Source of the DNA: Ehretia macrophylla
Lineage: Eukaryota > Streptophyta > Magnoliopsida > Boraginales > Ehretiaceae
NCBI GenBank assembly: GCA_037974665.1
Contig: CM075781.1
Location: 32,899,235 to 32,963,234 of the forward strand
Direction: 5' to 3'
Length of the DNA: 64,000 bases
Shown: in pieces, positions 60,940-64,000 of the stretch
Numbering within the stretch: position 1 is the first letter of the stretch
Layout of the letters: each line of letters starts with the position of its first letter
Made by a program: the position numbers and the translations under genes
Notes under the pieces: model-generated
Seen by the model: the letters and a program-made list of their open reading frames with translations, nothing else
Database searches by the model: none
What the model was told of the DNA's origin: nothing

Positions 60940-61638
60940 TTAGGTCATGGAATGATGGAGTGCAACAACAGTTTTATTTGGGTTCATATCAGCTCCATAA
61001 AGTTGGATAAGGATCGTTATGGTTTGAAAAATGGTAGGACGGGAAAGATCAAGGGTGAAGTTGGGTTCAACCTGGATGAGAACATGACCATTGTCAAGAC
61101 CTGCTTCAACAGCACAGACGAGTGCATCATCAAACTTACGCCACCTGGTATCTAGTAAAGTGACTAGACATGAAACATTCTTTCCGACAAGGAAACTAGG
61201 TTGTAAGGCTAGACGAATGGCTCCAAGGTGTAAACCTTTGTAACCTTTCTGTCTATATCTACGGAGATCAGGTTCAGAAAGTATGGGAAGATAGGTTTCT
61301 GAGCGGAAAGAGGATACGGATTGTACAGAGACTGTAGAGGATTTGTACATGGCTATAAGGGCTGCTGGCTTGATAGGTAATAGAGATTTGAACTTTTGTG
61401 TGAGTTGGGAAGTTTCGTAAGATGAGTATAGGTTTAACGGAGAGAGTTTGAAGAGTTCTCTTGGTTTGGCAGATGGAGGTGTTTGGGTTATGTCTTCCTC
61501 ATAGTGAGATGCGGAAGGATCAAAGGAAGTGACTTCAGAGTTGTTAGCAACAACTTGTTGTACTAGCAGGAGAAGATCAACCATGGTGGATACACTGGTC
61601 ACGACTGGCCTTACTGTGGGACTTACTGCGCCTTTCAT
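60940..61638 (-). CDS. Pararetrovirus copy 3 movement protein region (open 232 codons)
   Basis: The start is the ATG at 61638 (MKGAVSPTVRPVVTS), 108 bases after the primer binding site. The domain belongs to the 30K movement superfamily of plant viruses, which open plasmodesmata for cell-to-cell spread. Residues 132-149 read GYKGLHLGAIRLALQPSF and residues 161-166 LLDTRW, matching the G-x-H-x-G and LxD signatures. The frame is open until a TAA at 60940 that replaces a Tyr codon still present in copy 1. It is the most intact pararetrovirus domain in the window. As part of a polyprotein that is broken further on, it is probably not functional. Confidence 0.87.
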   Translation of the reverse strand: MKGAVSPTVRPVVTSVSTMVDLLLLVQQVVANNSEVTSFDPSASHYEEDITQTPPSAKPRELFKLSPLNLYSSYETSQLTQKFKSLLPIKPAALIAMYKSSTVSVQSVSSFRSETYLPILSEPDLRRYRQKGYKGLHLGAIRLALQPSFLVGKNVSCLVTLLDTRWRKFDDALVCAVEAGLDNGHVLIQVEPNFTLDLSRPTIFQTITILIQLYGADMNPNKTVVALHHSMT

Positions 61639-61745
61639 TCACTATTTAACGGCTATTGCCCTATTGCCAAAGACCTCTAGTATTCAACACACAAGTATTG
61701 TTTAAGACCTTCAATACCAGAATAGGGAAGTGCTACAGTTAACTA

Positions 61746-61758
61746 GGCTCTAATACCA
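61746..61758 (-). other. Pararetrovirus copy 3 primer binding site (tRNA-iMet)
   Basis: The minus strand reads TGGTATTAGAGCC: 12 of 13 bases match the complement of initiator tRNA-Met used by caulimovirids. It conventionally marks position 1 of the viral genome. It precedes the movement-protein ATG by 108 bases. Confidence 0.88.
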
Positions 61759-62226
61759 CTAAGGGGAAGGGAAGGAGCGGGAAGCAGAAGACATGGTTAA
61801 AGGCTTCAATTTGAAAGAGAGAAGTAGAGGATGTGTTTTAACCCCAATCTAACTCTGCCCTTTTAGTCAGTGGTTCTTCATTATTTATAGGCAAACCATT
61901 ACAAAGCCTAATAATACAAAGCGGAATCTTCACTATTCCTGACAAGGACAAAAGCAACTTCCTTTAATAAAGGAAAAGCTAACATGACATAAAGAGATTC
62001 ATAATAATTCACAATAAGACAAACCTGATGCGACTAAAGCGATTTCCTTTAATAAAGGAAATCTCACTTATTACAAACAGACAAACGAGACATGACTTAA
62101 AGGGAATCTGAAGTGACAAAAGATTCTTGTCATATCCTATTATTACAACATTACAAACCTATTTACATGACATGAAGATTAGTCATGGGGTCCACCCGGG
62201 ATTCCTAGAATCCTGTCTGCAATGAG
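61759..62226 (-). promoter_or_regulatory. Pararetrovirus intergenic region 4 between copies 4 and 3
   Basis: It joins the ORF2 stop of copy 4 to the primer site of copy 3, as in a circular genome opened elsewhere. TATA box 61882-61889 (minus TATAAATA). Two near-identical palindromes, ttcctttaataaaggaaa, lie at 61959-61976 and 62043-62060, 84 bp apart. Promoter function is inferred from position. Confidence 0.78.
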
Positions 62227-63009
62227 TCACCATATGTCGTTATTAAGATCGATATCATCCCACAATTCTTGACTGTTTTGGCTAAGATCTCCCCCCCACG
62301 GGTCATAATCAGACCCAAGGTCTGCAGTGGAAAAGCCATCTTCTTGAGAAAAACTCTGGAAGGCGAGAGGATGCTCATGAAAAGTAGGGCTATCAGGAAA
62401 GCGGACGTGCCAAAATTCTGTGGGATTAGAAACATCTAGACCATGGGCTCTAACAATAGCTCTTTTGACGGTAAGGCATTGTTCCCAAGAAATAAAATAT
62501 TCCCAAGTCTCTTGTCGGAGGTGGAAATGGTTGATTGGAATGATGGTTAGCCGAATGGCACGATTCCAAACATCTGTGAGGCGAATGATGAAAACCTGCT
62601 GGTGCTGAATAATTTGACCGGTGATGAACATTGGATGATCAAATGACTGGAACATCTGTGAGAATAGCTTGATAAAGCGAGACTGCGAGAACACACGAAC
62701 TTGTCTCTGAATGAGTTCTGGATCAAAAAGAACTGCCATAGGATAATAATTAAGCCAATACCAAGGATACAAGAATTGTATATTTGAAAAGTCATAATTA
62801 TTGAAATCAAGAACTGTATCCCATGGTTCTTCATGTTGGGGATTATAACGAACAACGTTGCGAACATAAACGACAAAGCTTAACAGATCAATAATTTGTC
62901 TGAGCTTGATCTCAACGAATTCCTCAAAGAAATCAGTGATCTGGTTGCGTGCGAATGCTCGTAGGATTTTGAGTTGAAGCTCCTCAAGAAGGGCTGTGAG
63001 AAATTATGC
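62227..63009 (-). pseudogene. Pararetrovirus copy 4 ORF2, unknown function
   Basis: The better of the two ORF2 copies: 181 codons are open from 62772 to the natural TGA at 62227, including LNYYPMAVLFDPELIQRQ, IIPINHFHLRQETWEYFI and an acidic C-terminus (DDIDLNNDIW). Upstream codons (62773-63009) continue in the same frame with one TAA (CAA to TAA near 63006). Trp and Tyr are frequent, with no membrane segment or zinc motif. Its neighbours are RNase H upstream and intergenic region 4 downstream. No known fold is recognised. Confidence 0.8.
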
Positions 63010-64000
63010 CTATTGATCTAGACTCAAATCATAAAATGTCTGAGACTGGCTATCAGTGGGATCTGGATTTGAGCTGGAATGCCTGGAATATGACCTGGAA
63101 TAAGGGAAGATGGGAGTGTGCGACCATTTGGATTTACCATGCATACAGCTTTCTCAGATGGTGGTGTTTGAGAGAGAATATCAACAAGGATATTATCTTG
63201 GCCTGGAATGTGTCGCATTGTCCAATTGAACTGGGAAATCCATTATCTCCATCGGATGAGTTGTGGATCCGGAATATCATTCTGTTTTCTTTTGAGAACA
63301 CCTTGAAATCCTTCAAAATCTGTTCCAATAATAAAAGGATTCTGAGCAAGATAAAACTTGAATTTTTTGATTCCCTGAATAACTGTAACAACTTCTCCTT
63401 TGAAAGAGGGATAGTTGCGTTGTGCTGGCGTGAAAGATCCCGACTTGTAACCACAGACTTGTCTGTGTCCATTGTCTTCTTCAATGAGGATTGCTACCCA
63501 AAAATCAAGGGAATCATCAGTTTGCAAAATGAGTTGTCCTGGACCTGGGATCTTGAGAAGATGAAGTGCCTTGCATAGCACCTTTAGCTTTTGAACTGCA
63601 ACTATGGCTTCTGGAGACCAATTTCTAATATTGGATTTTCGGAGGTACTTGGAAATCTTGCTGGTGTAGTTGGCCAAGGATGGAACATACGATGAGGCAT
63701 AATTGATCAATCCAAGGAACTGCTGGATCTGAGTAACAGTTCTGAGCTCATCGGGAAAGTCGAGGACTTTGCTTGATATATGATCCTATGAAAGAATGTG
63801 TCCTTCTCTTATCTGCAAACCAAGAAAATCAATAGCATTTGGGTCAATTTTCATCTTGGATTCAGCAAGAACTAATCCATGCTGGTAGGTTAGTTCTTAG
63901 AATTGTCAGAGATGCTGGTGGTGTTCTTCAGCTGTATTGCTGAATACCAAAAAATTATCAATGTAGACAATACAGTGCTGCGCAAGGGGTCGGTACACAT
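63010..64000 (-). pseudogene. Pararetrovirus copy 4 RT end and RNase H, cut by the window edge
   Basis: RT enters at the right edge, with its active site as YIDN (63954-63965): the second catalytic Asp is Asn (GAT to AAT). The RNase H part (63243-63710) is open and has LQTDDSLDFWVAILIEEDN, the Glu of KGEVVTVIQGI and IGTDFEGFQ. Its final motif, PGQDNILVDILSQT, follows at about 63170-63218. A one-base loss near 63078 shifts the frame relative to copy 3. The TAG that separates it from ORF2 in copy 3 is also here (63010-63012). The rest of this copy lies to the right. Confidence 0.85.

Noticed and set aside
45845-64000. Badnavirus or other genus as source of the pararetrovirus
   Set aside because: The movement protein leads a single polyprotein frame and a distinct ORF follows RNase H. 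Badnaviruses have two small ORFs before the polyprotein, which I do not see. Petuvirus remains an alternative.

Overview
The window looks like heterochromatin of a flowering plant. I see no host gene, rRNA or tRNA gene in it. Nearly every base can be assigned to one of two classes of reverse-transcribing element. Positions 1-45844, plus one solo LTR near 48.5 kb, are Ty3/gypsy LTR retrotransposons of the chromovirus type. They have a gag with two CCHC knuckles, then protease, RT, RNase H, integrase and a C-terminal chromodomain, LTRs of 2.0-3.1 kb, and a tRNA-iMet primer binding site; Tekay/Del is the likeliest clade. Positions 45845-64000 are endogenous pararetrovirus (Caulimoviridae). The order is movement protein, coat protein, CCHC, protease, RT, RNase H in one reading frame, followed by a second ORF of unknown function. 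That order fits florendovirus-like (or petuvirus-like) elements. The species cannot be named from this sequence.

The retrotransposons are nested, and the order can be read from junctions, 5-bp target duplications and resumption of the interrupted coding sequence. Pararetrovirus copy 1 was hit by element B (4079-45844, running off the left edge). B carries element A in its 3' LTR (1-4078) and element C in its integrase (6278-39452). C carries element E in its 3' LTR (6654-17193, duplication ctgac) and element F in its 5' leader (24205-36723, duplication tattc). F carries solo LTR G in its integrase (27340-29809, duplication ccgac). A second solo LTR, H (47542-49554, duplication caaaa), sits in pararetrovirus copy 1. 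All gypsy sequences lie on the minus strand. Hand-counted LTR divergence (about 3% for F, about 7% for B and C in sampled stretches) agrees with the nesting order.

Decay follows a pattern. A, C, E and F keep one reading frame from gag onward and are broken almost only by nonsense codons from C-to-T or G-to-A changes (mostly CAG to TAG), as expected from deamination of methylated cytosine. The older B also has frameshifts. Several catalytic residues are lost, so I expect none of them to be autonomous.

In the pararetrovirus block, copies 4 (right edge) and 3 are head to tail on the minus strand and share one intergenic region, giving a genome unit of about 6.4 kb. Copy 3 is a nearly complete genome. 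To its left are collapsed units made only of the ORF2 tail plus the promoter region (54764-55824), then an inverted 2.1-kb fragment (copy 2, plus strand) lodged inside an intergenic region, then copy 1. Each intergenic region has a TATA box, paired CCTTTAATAAAGG repeats and, in copies 1 and 3, a degenerate iMet primer site about 110 nt before the movement-protein start.
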